Source: Actinoplanes couchii (lineage in GTDB: Bacteria; Actinomycetota; Actinomycetes; Mycobacteriales; Micromonosporaceae). From it: a stretch of 64,000 nt of DNA. Location of the stretch: positions 62,001-126,000 of the forward strand of contig NZ_BOMG01000097.1 of assembly GCF_016862075.1 (NCBI RefSeq), written 5' to 3'. The position numbers were made by a program, and so were the translations under genes. How positions within the stretch are numbered: position 1 is the first letter of the stretch; each line of letters starts with the position of its first letter. The notes beneath the pieces were generated by a model that was not told the DNA's origin, did no database searches, and saw only the letters and a program-made list of their open reading frames with translations. This document shows, in pieces, positions 15,369 to 22,933 of this stretch.

Positions 15369-15414
15369 TGGATTACGCGGTCCAGAATCTAAACGTTTTG
15401 GATCGCACGGTCCA
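15369..15414. promoter_or_regulatory. paired operator repeats between NmrA and TetR genes
   Basis: TGGATTACGCGGTCCA (15369-15384) and TGGATCGCACGGTCCA (15399-15414) match at 13 of 16 bases and start 30 bases apart. Each is an imperfect palindrome of TGGAT...(G)TCCA. They sit in the 82-base gap between divergent start codons, the usual place for TetR self-regulation. Confidence 0.65.
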
Positions 15415-15434
15415 TTGTTGGTAAGATCCGCCAC

Positions 15435-16034
15435 ATGGACGTGTCGCGACTGACCAGCAAGGGCCGCGCCACCCGGGCCCGCATCGTCAATGCCGCCGCG
15501 GAACAGGTCCGAGCGCACGGACTGGAGACGCTGAGCCTGGACGCAGTGGGCACGGCCACCTCGACCAGCCGATCCCAGCTGTTCCACTACTTCCCGCAGG
15601 GCAAGCGTGGGCTGCTGCGGGCGGTCTTCCAGCACGAGATCGCCGAGCTGACGGCCGCGCAGGAACCGGCACTGCACGACCTGTCCAGCCGGCGGTCGTG
15701 GGAGGCATGGCGCGACGGCCTCAGCGTCTACTACTTCACCCAGGGCCGGTGGACATGTCCCCTCACGGCCCTGGCCGCTCAGGTGGTAGCCACCGACGAG
15801 GATCTCAGCGCCTGGCTGATCGCACAGAGCACCACGTGGCGGCAGACGCTCGCCACCGGCGTCGCCGCCATACAGCACCGGCGACAGCCGAACGACCAGG
15901 ATGAGGACCTCGCGGCCACGATGATCTGCCAGATCCAGGGTGGCCTGATCATGGGCCGGATCGACCGCAGTCCGGAGAGCCTACGCGCCGCGCTGCGCCG
16001 CATCCTTGACTGGATCCCAGCCCAGGCCGCGTGA
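15435..16034 (+). CDS. TetR family transcriptional regulator
   Basis: 199 residues. The N-terminal helix-turn-helix runs RIVNAAAEQVRAHGLETLSL through SRSQLFHYFPQGKRGLLRAV. The C-terminal ligand domain has ALTALAAQVVATDEDLSAWL-type helices (residues 118-140) as in the TetR_C_16/LmrA-YxaF branch, which often controls a neighbouring redox enzyme. It is divergent from the NmrA gene and the paired repeats lie over the shared promoter. The ligand is unknown. Confidence 0.9.
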   Translation: MDVSRLTSKGRATRARIVNAAAEQVRAHGLETLSLDAVGTATSTSRSQLFHYFPQGKRGLLRAVFQHEIAELTAAQEPALHDLSSRRSWEAWRDGLSVYYFTQGRWTCPLTALAAQVVATDEDLSAWLIAQSTTWRQTLATGVAAIQHRRQPNDQDEDLAATMICQIQGGLIMGRIDRSPESLRAALRRILDWIPAQAA

Positions 16035-16057
16035 CCCGTCGCTCACGGAGCCGTCGG

Positions 16058-16470
16058 TCAGTTACTTGCCGCGGCCGGCCTCGGCCGGCCGCAGCGGCCG
16101 GTAGCCGTCGGTGTCGAGCTGGGCGAGTTCGCGTCACCGCGGATGGTGAGCAGCATCCGCTGCAGGTCCTCATGGTCGTGATCGCCGCCCGTGACATCAC
16201 CCGTCTCGACGTCACGCACCTGGATCCGGAACCCGCCCCCGGTGCACCAGCGGCCGACACGGCGTCCAGTCAGTCGTCCTCCGACCAGCACCAGCACATT
16301 GCCATTGCGGTGCACAGCAACAACTGGGGCCACGTCGGAGTCGAGCACCGGGTAGTCCTGCGCGCGTAGCTCGGCCGGCGCCCGATCCAGGCGGTGATCG
16401 CCGGAGTGCGCGGGATCAGGACGATGTCGTTGCCGATCGGCCACACGAACCGGGCGTTGGTGATCGTCAT
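16058..16470 (-). pseudogene. frameshifted hypothetical gene
   Basis: ATG at 16470 opens MTITNARFVWPIGNDIVLIP, then the coding character moves to another frame (LRAQDYPVLDSDVAPVVAVH, VLVLVGGRLTGRRVGRWCTG), ending at 16058. The switch lies near 16380-16400. Joined, the two parts make about 135 residues of a beta-rich protein of unknown family. It is either a broken gene or a one-base read error. It lies directly downstream of the next gene on the same strand. Confidence 0.5.
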
Positions 16471-16487
16471 GCCGGGTCTCCTGACGG

Positions 16488-17066
16488 TCATGGTTGTAGG
16501 CAGGTGCCGTCGGGGAGTGTGCCGAGGAACCAGCTCTGGGAGCGGGTGACCAGGACGCACCAGGTGCCTACCGAGACCGCGGCGACGGTTTCGCCTTCGG
16601 GGGCCAGTTCGCCGGGCTGGGCGGGGCGGACCACCGTGTCGGCGAAGCCTGCCTGCTGGATGGCCTCGCGGATGAGGAACGGTGGCGCGGTCGTCGTCTC
16701 GCATCTGGTGCCGGTGCGGGGATGGCAGGTGGTGCTGGTACCGGTGTGGAAAGCCTTGCGGATCAGGGGCAGGGCGGACACGGCTGCCTGCTGCTGGTCG
16801 TCGCGAGGGATGTTGCGGCGGGCGTGTTCGGCGCCCAGACGCTCGCATTCGGCGTTCGGGCCGCGTGCTGCGATGTCGGTTCTGCCGTCGTGGGTCTCGA
16901 GACAGGCGTAGGCGCGGGCCGCGGGAGACGGTGACGCTGCTGCCGGGGCTACGGCGACGACCTGGTCGGTGCGGGTGTAGAGGTACATGCCCAGCCAGGC
17001 GATGGTGACCAGGCCGAGGGCGGTGGCGGCGGCGATCAGGGGCCGGCGGCGTGCGGCATCGGTCAC
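16488..17066 (-). CDS. membrane-anchored hypothetical protein
   Basis: 192 residues with one N-terminal membrane helix (LIAAATALGLVTIAWLGMYL, residues 10-29) after a basic start, so the remainder is outside the cell. The outer part has four cysteines (YACLETHD, NAECERLG, TTCHPRTGTRCETT) that could pair, and ends GTWCVLVTRSQSWFLGTL. No family is recognised. It is divergent from the methyltransferase at 17130. Confidence 0.7.
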   Translation of the reverse strand: MTDAARRRPLIAAATALGLVTIAWLGMYLYTRTDQVVAVAPAAASPSPAARAYACLETHDGRTDIAARGPNAECERLGAEHARRNIPRDDQQQAAVSALPLIRKAFHTGTSTTCHPRTGTRCETTTAPPFLIREAIQQAGFADTVVRPAQPGELAPEGETVAAVSVGTWCVLVTRSQSWFLGTLPDGTCLQP

Positions 17067-17129
17067 GGTCGAATCCTAGGGGCCGGGGCGGGGAACCGGG
17101 GGTGGCCGGGGCGGGCTAGGGTGCGCGGC

Positions 17130-17768
17130 ATGCGCGTTCCTGATTGGGTGCAGGACACCCGGATCTCGTACGACACGGTCGCGGTCAGTTATGCCGACAT
17201 GCTGCGTGACGCGCTGGCGGGTGAGCCGTTCCAGCGGGGCATTCTCGGGCTGTTCGCCGAGGTGCTGCGGGCGCGGCCGGCCGGGCCGGTGGCGGATGTG
17301 GGGTGTGGGCCGGGGCGGATCAGTGGTTATCTGCGGGAGCAGGGCCTCGACGTGTTCGGTATCGACCTGTCGCCGGGGATGGTCGAGGTGGCGCGGCGGG
17401 AGCATCCGGGCATCCGGTTCGACGAGGGGTCGATGACGGCCCTGGACGTGGCGGACGGTTCCCTGGCGGGGGTGCTGGCCTGGTTCTCGCTGATCCACGT
17501 ACCCGACGACGAGGTGCCCGGGGTACTGGCCGAGTTCCGGCGGGTGCTGCGGCCGGGTGGGGCGCTGCTGGTCGGGTTCCATGCCGGGGACGGCAGCAAG
17601 CTGAAGTCGGAGGGGTACGGCGGGCATCCGATGAACGTGTACGTGCACCGGCGTCCGGCGCAGCGGGTGTCGGGCTGGTTGCGGGAGGCCGGGTTCACGG
17701 TGGAGGCGGAACTGTTGCACCGTCCGGAGCCGAACGTCGAGGGCGCGTTCGTCTTCGCCAACCGCTGA
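17130..17768 (+). CDS. class I SAM-dependent methyltransferase
   Basis: 212 residues with all Methyltransf_11 motifs: VADVGCGPGRISGYL (motif I), VFGIDLSPGMVEVAR (motif post I) and VLAEFRRVLRPGGALLVGF (motif III). The substrate cannot be told. ATG 17130 is preferred to GTG 17121. Its stop overlaps the next start (ATGA), so it forms an operon with the zinc-ribbon-like protein and a second methyltransferase. Confidence 0.9.
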   Translation: MRVPDWVQDTRISYDTVAVSYADMLRDALAGEPFQRGILGLFAEVLRARPAGPVADVGCGPGRISGYLREQGLDVFGIDLSPGMVEVARREHPGIRFDEGSMTALDVADGSLAGVLAWFSLIHVPDDEVPGVLAEFRRVLRPGGALLVGFHAGDGSKLKSEGYGGHPMNVYVHRRPAQRVSGWLREAGFTVEAELLHRPEPNVEGAFVFANR

Positions 17769-17914
17769 TGACCGCCCGGCGGGGACGCTGCCCGGTGTGC
17801 AGACGGGTGGTGGCGCTGACCGTCGACGGCCTGGTGGCGCGGCATGACGCGACGATCCGGGCGTTCACGCCGCCGGAGCAGTGCCCGGGATCCGGCCGCC
17901 GGGGTGAGGCGTAG
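17768..17914 (+). CDS. small zinc-ribbon-like protein
   Basis: 48 residues starting at the ATG that overlaps the previous stop. It has CPVCRRVV near the start and PEQCPGSGRR near the end, with HDAT between, a C-x2-C...H...C arrangement that could hold one zinc ion. Such tiny proteins are common in actinobacteria and their phages, with no known role. The next gene starts with GTG immediately after its stop, so all three are co-translated. Confidence 0.65.
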   Translation: MTARRGRCPVCRRVVALTVDGLVARHDATIRAFTPPEQCPGSGRRGEA

Positions 17915-18574
17915 GTGGACGGGGAGCTGGACCGGCTGCTGGCCGAGCAGGTCGCCTACTACCGGGCGCGGGCCGGGGAGTACGACGCCACCTATCCCCT
18001 GGATTCGCATGCCGATACGGAGGCGCGGGCGGAGCTGGTGGCCAGGCTGGAGGGGCTCGCGCCGCTGGGCCGGACTTTGGAGCTGGCCTGCGGGACCGGG
18101 CAGTGGACCGTCGAACTCGTCAGGCTCGCGTCGTCGGTGACGGCTGTCGACGCCGCTCCGGAGGCTCTGGCCATCTGCCGGGGCAAGGTCGATGCTCACC
18201 TCGTTGAGGCTGATCTGTTCGGGTGGCGGCCGGAGGCACGGTTCGACTTCGTGTTCTTCTCGGCGTGGCTGTCCCACGTACCGGAGCAGCGGTTTGAAAG
18301 GTTTTGGGCTCTTGTCGCGGATTGTCTGGTGCCGGGTGGGCGGGTGTTCGTGATCGACGAACTGCCGGCGGTGGACGCGGTGGAGCATCGGGCGCCGGGA
18401 CAGCCCGCGCCGGCGGTGCATCGTGAGGTCGGTGGGGTTCAGCGGTTCCGGGCGGTCAAGGTTCTGCACGATCCGGGGCGGTTGCGGCAGCGGTTGGCGG
18501 AACTCGGATGGTCGGCGGAGGTCGGAACCGTGGGCTGGCGGTTCTTCTGGGCCGAGGTGAAACGGGCGGGGTAG
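17915..18574 (+). CDS. class I SAM-dependent methyltransferase
   Basis: 219 residues from GTG directly after the preceding stop. The SAM-binding motif is LELACGTGQWTVELV (residues 51-65), then VTAVDAAPEALAICRGKV and FVFFSAWLSHVPEQRFERFW. It is a different subfamily from the methyltransferase two genes earlier, so the pair is not a recent duplication. A strong terminator follows. Substrate unknown. Confidence 0.9.
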   Translation: MDGELDRLLAEQVAYYRARAGEYDATYPLDSHADTEARAELVARLEGLAPLGRTLELACGTGQWTVELVRLASSVTAVDAAPEALAICRGKVDAHLVEADLFGWRPEARFDFVFFSAWLSHVPEQRFERFWALVADCLVPGGRVFVIDELPAVDAVEHRAPGQPAPAVHREVGGVQRFRAVKVLHDPGRLRQRLAELGWSAEVGTVGWRFFWAEVKRAG

Positions 18575-18588
18575 CGAGAGCGGGCATG

Positions 18589-18622
18589 AAAAAGGCCGGG
18601 CCGCCGACGGCCCGGCCTTTTT
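18589..18622. terminator. bidirectional intrinsic terminator
   Basis: AAAAAGGCCGGGCCG (18589-18603) pairs perfectly with CGGCCCGGCCTTTTT (18608-18622) around CCGA. The A-run and T-run make it work in both directions, between the converging methyltransferase and ohr genes. Confidence 0.92.
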
Positions 18623-18628
18623 CTGCGA

Positions 18629-19051
18629 TCACGCCAGGTTGAGGGTTACCTCGATGTTGCCGCGGGTGGCGTTGGAGTAGGGGCAGACCTGGTGGGCGGC
18701 GTCCAGGACGGCCTTGGCGGTCGCCTCGTCCAGACCGGGCAGCTCGGCCTCGATGGTCACCGACAGGCCGAAGCCGTTGCCGGAGGGCAGCGGGCCGATG
18801 CCGACGTCGACGGTGATGGCGGTGTCCTCCAGCTTGATCTTCTGCAGGCCGGCGACGCGCTTGAGGGCGCTGTGGAAGCAGGCGGCGTAGCCGGCGGCGA
18901 ACAGCTGCTCGGGGTTGGTCAGGGCGCCGCCCGCGCCGCCGAGCTCCTTGGGCATGGCGAGGTCGAAGTCGAGGACGCCGTCGCTGGAGCGGACGTGACC
19001 GTTGCGGCCGTCGCCGGTGGCGGTGGCGGACGCGGTGTAGAGCGTGCTCAT
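18629..19051 (-). CDS. ohr: organic hydroperoxide resistance protein (Ohr, OsmC family)
   Basis: 140 residues, the normal length. The reactive cysteines are both present: Cys at AAGYAACFHSALKR (about residue 58) and Cys at DAAHQVCPYSNATR (about residue 122), the Ohr rather than OsmC pattern. The enzyme reduces organic and fatty acid hydroperoxides with lipoylated partners. Its start overlaps the stop of the ohrR gene by four bases. Confidence 0.95.
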   Translation of the reverse strand: MSTLYTASATATGDGRNGHVRSSDGVLDFDLAMPKELGGAGGALTNPEQLFAAGYAACFHSALKRVAGLQKIKLEDTAITVDVGIGPLPSGNGFGLSVTIEAELPGLDEATAKAVLDAAHQVCPYSNATRGNIEVTLNLA

Positions 19052-19497
19052 ACGGGTTCCTCCGGAGGGGTGGTGTTTCCTGTGCCGCGGGCGCGGTGCA
19101 GGAGGGTGTGCAGCTGGGTGAGTTCGTCGACGGTGAGGCCGGTGGCGCAGACGAGTTCCTGGGTGAGGTCGCCGATGGCGGTCTGCAGCGCGTGGCCGGT
19201 GTCGGTGGGGTGGATCCAGACGGTGCGCTCGTCGTGGGTGGCGCGGACGCGGGTGATGTGGCCCTGGGTCTCGAGGCGTTTCAGCAGGGGGCTGAGGGTG
19301 CCGGAGTCGAGTTTGAGGGTGCGGCCGAGGTCACGGATCGTGGTGGGGCCGTCGTGCCAGAGCACGCGCAGGACGAGGTATTGGGGGTAGGTGAGGCCGT
19401 GGGGTTCCAGGTGCGGCCGGTAGAGCGCGGTCATGGCGCGGCTGGCCGCGTAGAGCTGGAAGCAGATCATCTGGTCCAGTGCGGTGCTCTCGCGCAT
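19048..19497 (-). CDS. ohrR: MarR family organic-peroxide sensor OhrR
   Basis: 149 residues from ATG 19497. LDQMICFQLYAASRAMTALY carries the peroxide-sensing cysteine of OhrR, followed by the winged helix (YLVLRVLWHDGPTTIRDLG, LDSGTLSPLLKRLE). A second cysteine lies in LVCATGL. It is upstream of and translationally coupled to ohr, so it represses its own operon. Operator-like palindromes lie 19-36 bases before the start. The open frame reaches 19557 but would cross the operator. Confidence 0.94.
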   Translation of the reverse strand: MRESTALDQMICFQLYAASRAMTALYRPHLEPHGLTYPQYLVLRVLWHDGPTTIRDLGRTLKLDSGTLSPLLKRLETQGHITRVRATHDERTVWIHPTDTGHALQTAIGDLTQELVCATGLTVDELTQLHTLLHRARGTGNTTPPEEPV

Positions 19498-19515
19498 GAC
19501 CAGAACAGTAGCCCG

Positions 19516-19533
19516 CAATTTAATTGTGCACAA
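19516..19533. promoter_or_regulatory. OhrR operator
   Basis: CAATTTAATTG (19516-19526) is a perfect palindrome that matches the known OhrR core CAATT-N-AATTG. It runs into a second perfect palindrome TTGTGCACAA (19524-19533). The site is 20 bases before ohrR and 44 before the divergent acetyltransferase gene. Confidence 0.75.
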
Positions 19534-19576
19534 CTGATTGGTGCCGTGGGTCACCACGTTGTGTGATCATGCGGCC

Positions 19577-20098
19577 ATGGCGACCATCCGCTTGCTCAAG
19601 CTCTCCCCCGCCGCCCTGGCCGCGCTCATCGACGGCGATCTGGACGCCGCGAGCGCCGCGGCCGGGTGTCCGCTCAGCTCGTTCCTGGTCGACGAGAACT
19701 GGCTGTGGCGGGTACGCCTGGACGACATCCGCCGTGACCCGCAGGCCGCGGACTGGATCGCCCGGGCGGTGATAGCCGAACCCGAAGGGGTGATCGTCGG
19801 CCACGGCGGGTTCCACGGGCCGCCGGACGCCGACGGGACGGTCGAGGTCGGCTACACGGTCGCACCGGAACACCGGCTGCGCGGGTACGCCACCGCGATC
19901 CTGATCGAGCTGCTGCGCCGCGCCGACGCCGACCCACGGGTCACCGCGGTGCGCGCGAGCATCCGGCCGGACAACGTCGGCAGCCGTAAGGTCGCCACCC
20001 GGCTGGGATTCAAGAAGATCGGCGAGCAGTGGGATCCCGAGGACGGCCTGGAGGACGTCTACGTACGGCGTACCGGCGATCAGGCGGCCAGCAGCTGA
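19577..20098 (+). CDS. GNAT family N-acetyltransferase
   Basis: 173 residues. The GNAT signature is EVGYTVAPEHRLRGYATAIL (residues 94-113), followed by RASIRPDNVGSRKVATRLGF. This is the RimJ/RimL-like branch. The first 60 residues (LLKLSPAALAALIDGDLDAA) match small-molecule acetyltransferases of actinobacteria. It shares a promoter region with ohrR, so it may respond to OhrR. Its end overlaps the convergent sigma factor gene by 19 bases. Confidence 0.88.
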   Translation: MATIRLLKLSPAALAALIDGDLDAASAAAGCPLSSFLVDENWLWRVRLDDIRRDPQAADWIARAVIAEPEGVIVGHGGFHGPPDADGTVEVGYTVAPEHRLRGYATAILIELLRRADADPRVTAVRASIRPDNVGSRKVATRLGFKKIGEQWDPEDGLEDVYVRRTGDQAASS

Positions 20099-20910
20099 CC
20101 CTGGGCGTCCGTGGCGGCCAGGCGCGACGCCATCGTGGAACTCTCGGCGATCTGCGCGGCGTAGGCTGCGCGGCGCCGGGCCACACACCCGTCCTTGGCC
20201 ACCGGCGACAACCGCTGCTCCATGTGGGTGTTCAGGCCGTCGCGCAGCAGGGCCAGGGCCTCGGTGCGCAGCTGGGAGACCCGGGATTCGGTGACACCGA
20301 GCTGCTCGGCGACCTCCGACAGCGGCCGCTCGCGCAAAAACGACGCCTCGACCACGAACCGCAGGCGCTCGGGCAGCACGGTCACCGCGTCGTGCAGGTA
20401 GCCCAGGCGCTCGCGGTGCAGGAGCATCTCCTCGGGGTTCAGGGCGGTCTCGGTGACCATGTCCTCGGCGCTGCCGACGGTGAAGCCCTGCAGCGACAGC
20501 ACCGCGGCGCGCTGGACGTCGTCGTCGATGGTGGCCAGCTCACCGACCGCGACGCCGAGCAGTTCGGCCAGCTCCTCGGCGGTGGGGGTGCGGCCGAGCC
20601 GGCGGGTGAGTTCCTCGCGGGCCACGTCGGCGCGGCGGGCCCGGGCGCGCACCGAGCGCGACGCCCAGTCCATGCCGCGCAGCTCGTCGAGCAGGGCGCC
20701 GCGGACCCGGACGGCGGCGAACCGGCCGAACGGGATGCCGCGCCCGGGGTCGAAGGCCTGGGCGGCGGTCACCAGGGCGGCGTACCCGGCCGAGGCCAGG
20801 TCGTCGCGGTGCACGTGCGGGGGCACTTTGAACAGCGTCTCGCGGACCATGTGACCGACCAGCGCCATGTTGTCGCGGATGAGCTCTTCCTGGCTGGTGG
20901 TGACCATCAT
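20080..20910 (-). CDS. RNA polymerase sigma factor, FliA/WhiG (sigma-28) type
   Basis: 276 residues. Region 2 (LVGHMVRETL, DDLASAGYAALVTAAQAFDP, FGRFAAVRVRGALLDELRG), region 3 (LTRRLGRTPTAEELAELLGV) and region 4 (LPERLRFVVEASFLRERPLS, QLGVTESRVSQLRTEAL) are complete. The DELRxxDWxSRSVR pattern is the FliA/WhiG signature. In sporulating, zoospore-forming actinobacteria such factors drive sporulation or flagellar genes. An unusual 50-residue C-terminal tail follows region 4. The ribosome binding site is inside a hairpin, suggesting translational control. Confidence 0.92.
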   Translation of the reverse strand: MMVTTSQEELIRDNMALVGHMVRETLFKVPPHVHRDDLASAGYAALVTAAQAFDPGRGIPFGRFAAVRVRGALLDELRGMDWASRSVRARARRADVAREELTRRLGRTPTAEELAELLGVAVGELATIDDDVQRAAVLSLQGFTVGSAEDMVTETALNPEEMLLHRERLGYLHDAVTVLPERLRFVVEASFLRERPLSEVAEQLGVTESRVSQLRTEALALLRDGLNTHMEQRLSPVAKDGCVARRRAAYAAQIAESSTMASRLAATDAQGQLLAA

Positions 20911-20914
20911 TGCG

Positions 20915-20952
20915 GTTCCCCCTGTGTCGGCTGACCGGCGTCCAGGGGGAAC
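20915..20952 (-). promoter_or_regulatory. hairpin that hides the sigma factor ribosome binding site
   Basis: In the message, GTTCCCCCTG (20952-20943) pairs with CAGGGGGAAC (20924-20915), ten perfect base pairs with an 18-base loop. The second arm holds the AGGGGG Shine-Dalgarno sequence, 4-9 bases from the first ATG at 20910. Confidence 0.65.
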
Positions 20953-21029
20953 TTTTCGCGGCTACGGGTGCAACGGACGGGTGCTCTCGGTTGCTGGTTG
21001 GTTGCACCGCGATTTTTTCCTCAAGTGCG

Positions 21030-21689
21030 TCACTGCTCCTGCGGGCCGGCGGTCACGGTCTGCTCGACGCCCGATTTGTCCAGGCCGAGGGATTCGCCCT
21101 CCTCCAGGGCGGCGAGCAGGACGTGACCGGTGCCGACGAGGTCGTGGCCCAGGCGCAGCGCTTCGCGGAAGGTGAGTTCCAGGATCTTGCGGGAGCGGGC
21201 GTCGAACGGGATCAGCGGCCGGGTCTCGGCGTCCCCGGCCGGGGCGGTGACCTGCTCGCGCAGCTCCGCCACGGTGCGGTTCTGGGCCAGGACGGCCTGC
21301 ACGGCGAGGCTGTCGTCCTGGTCGAGCAGGCCGAGGACCAGGTGGCCGGGGGTGATCTCGGCGTGCCGCAGCCGGGCGGCGTGCGCCATCGAGGCGACCA
21401 CGGCGGCGCGGGCCGCTGCGGAGTAGCGCTCGAACCCGCGCGACGGGTCGGTGGCCGGGACGGAACGTTTCTGGGCGGCCTGTTTGCTGACGCCCATGCT
21501 GCGGCCGATCTCGGTCCAGGACGCGCCGGAGCGGCGGGCCTGGTCGACGAAGTGGCCGATCAGGTGGTCGGCGAGTTCCCCGAGACGCTCGGAGAGGGCG
21601 ACGGCGTCGGACAGCGCGTCCAGAGGGCTGTCGGGCCGGCCGGCGGAGACGGCGTGGATGAGATCGTCGAGACGTGGTGTAGTCGTCAT
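21030..21689 (-). CDS. Clp N-terminal-domain protein with helix-turn-helix
   Basis: 219 residues from ATG 21689. The N-terminal half has a helix-turn-helix (ASWTEIGRSMGVSKQAAQKR, residues 68-87). The C-terminal half carries two ClpA/ClpC N-domain repeats (ARLRHAEITPGHLVLGLLDQ and ALRLGHDLVGTGHVLLAALE). No AAA domain is present, so it is not the chaperone; it probably binds DNA and recognises substrates or adaptors. The 45-base nested palindrome four bases before its start is a likely self-operator. The frame continues to 21725 but across that palindrome. Confidence 0.85.
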   Translation of the reverse strand: MTTTPRLDDLIHAVSAGRPDSPLDALSDAVALSERLGELADHLIGHFVDQARRSGASWTEIGRSMGVSKQAAQKRSVPATDPSRGFERYSAAARAAVVASMAHAARLRHAEITPGHLVLGLLDQDDSLAVQAVLAQNRTVAELREQVTAPAGDAETRPLIPFDARSRKILELTFREALRLGHDLVGTGHVLLAALEEGESLGLDKSGVEQTVTAGPQEQ

Positions 21690-21692
21690 AGC

Positions 21693-21737
21693 GTCAACCG
21701 TAGGTTGACGATCCTGGATCGTCAACCTACGGTTGAC
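21693..21737. promoter_or_regulatory. nested palindromic operator upstream of the Clp-N/HTH gene
   Basis: GTCAACCGTAGGTTGAC (21693-21709) and its exact reverse complement GTCAACCTACGGTTGAC (21721-21737) frame GATCC-T-GGATC. The whole is a perfect 22-base inverted repeat around T21715, and each arm is itself a palindrome (GTCAACC...GGTTGAC). Two dimers or a tetramer could bind. It also lies three bases after the stop side of the DUF6204 gene (ends 21742). Confidence 0.75.
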
Positions 21738-21741
21738 CTGT

Positions 21742-22095
21742 TCAGCCCTGGAGCTTGCGGCCGCGTTTGCCGAGCGGAACCTCCGACAGGTCGACCGTCT
21801 GCGAGGTGATCCGCTTGAACCCGTACCCCCGCTCGGTCATCCACGCCGCCGCCTTGGCCTCCGCCCGGGCGGTCACCTTCGGCACCTGCGCCTCGTCGCT
21901 CACGGTCTCCCCGAAACGGAAGGTGAAGAACGGCCGGGCCGCCAGGTCGTACGTCAGATGGCCCTGCTCGGAATACTCCACGGCGAGGATGTCGGCGTGC
22001 CGGTCACCGGCGGCGATCAGCTCCGCCTTCTGGGCGTCGGACAGCTTGTCGAAGGATCCGCGGACGGTGACCCGGATCGTGCGGCTCGTGCTCAT
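21742..22095 (-). CDS. DUF6204 family protein
   Basis: 117 residues. IRVTVRGSFDKLSDAQKAEL at the start and LTYDLAARPFFTFRF in the middle match the small actinobacterial family DUF6204, of unknown function. No membrane segment. It is the last gene of a minus-strand run that starts at the GntR gene; 16 bases separate it from the reductase gene upstream. The operator palindrome of the next gene begins five bases after its stop. Confidence 0.82.
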   Translation of the reverse strand: MSTSRTIRVTVRGSFDKLSDAQKAELIAAGDRHADILAVEYSEQGHLTYDLAARPFFTFRFGETVSDEAQVPKVTARAEAKAAAWMTERGYGFKRITSQTVDLSEVPLGKRGRKLQG

Positions 22096-22111
22096 CGCGC
22101 CAGTATCTGGG

Positions 22112-22933
22112 TCAGACGGTCCCGGGGCGAACGAATTCCGTGGCGCCCCGCAGCCGTACCGACAGCAGCTTCTCCGCCTTCGCCGTCAGCAGCCGCAGAT
22201 CCGCCGGCCGGGCCAGGCCCAGCTCTTTCAGGGACGCCGCCGGAATCGCCGTGGCGTCCAGGCCGTCGCGGCGGGCCACCAGCACACCCAGGTCGTAGCG
22301 GCTGATCGGATCGGCGCCGGCCACGTTCAGCACCCCGGCATGATCACCGGCGGCCAGTTCGAGGAGCGCGTCGGCCAGGTCGTCGACGTGCACCGGCTTA
22401 CGGATCTCGTCGGTGAACAGCGCACCTTTCACCCGGCCGGCGATCAGGTCCCGGGTCAGGTTTTCATGGGCCCCGTTGCCGTCACCGAGGATCAGCGACG
22501 TGCGCACGATCGCGGCCGTCGGGTCGATCGCCCGGACGGCGGTCTCGGCGGCAGCCTTCGCCGCACCGTACGGATACACCGGATCGGGCAGCGCCTGTTC
22601 GTCGTACTCCCCCAGCCGGCCACTGAAGATCGCGTCGCTGGAGACGTGCACCAGACGGATCCCGGCAGCGGCCAGGGCCACGTGGGCGGCGCCGTCGGCG
22701 GTGGCCGCCCAGTCGCCGCGATCCCGGCCGGCCGCGGTGTGCACGATCGCGCCGGGGCGGACCTCCGCGATCACCCGCCGCACCGAGGCGGGGTCACGGA
22801 TGTCCAGGTGCACGGTCGCCGACGCCGACGGCGCGGACACGTAGGTGCCCACCGCCCGCCAGCCCGACGCCCGGGCCATCACCCGGCGCCCCAGCGACCC
22901 GCTACCCCCGGTGACCAGCAGAGTTCGATTCAC
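22112..22933 (-). CDS. RmlD-like NAD(P)-dependent sugar reductase / extended SDR
   Basis: 273 residues from GTG 22933. LLVTGGSGSLGRRVM is the GxxGxxG Rossmann start, DIRDPASVRRVIAEVRPGAI and HVSSDAIFSG are RmlD features, and the catalytic YxxxK is YPYGAAKAAAE. This resembles dTDP-4-dehydrorhamnose reductase but is not next to other rhamnose genes, so the substrate is open. Its start overlaps the stop of the membrane-protein gene by four bases (GTGA), tying it to the ABC operon. Confidence 0.85.
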   Translation of the reverse strand: MNRTLLVTGGSGSLGRRVMARASGWRAVGTYVSAPSASATVHLDIRDPASVRRVIAEVRPGAIVHTAAGRDRGDWAATADGAAHVALAAAGIRLVHVSSDAIFSGRLGEYDEQALPDPVYPYGAAKAAAETAVRAIDPTAAIVRTSLILGDGNGAHENLTRDLIAGRVKGALFTDEIRKPVHVDDLADALLELAAGDHAGVLNVAGADPISRYDLGVLVARRDGLDATAIPAASLKELGLARPADLRLLTAKAEKLLSVRLRGATEFVRPGTV

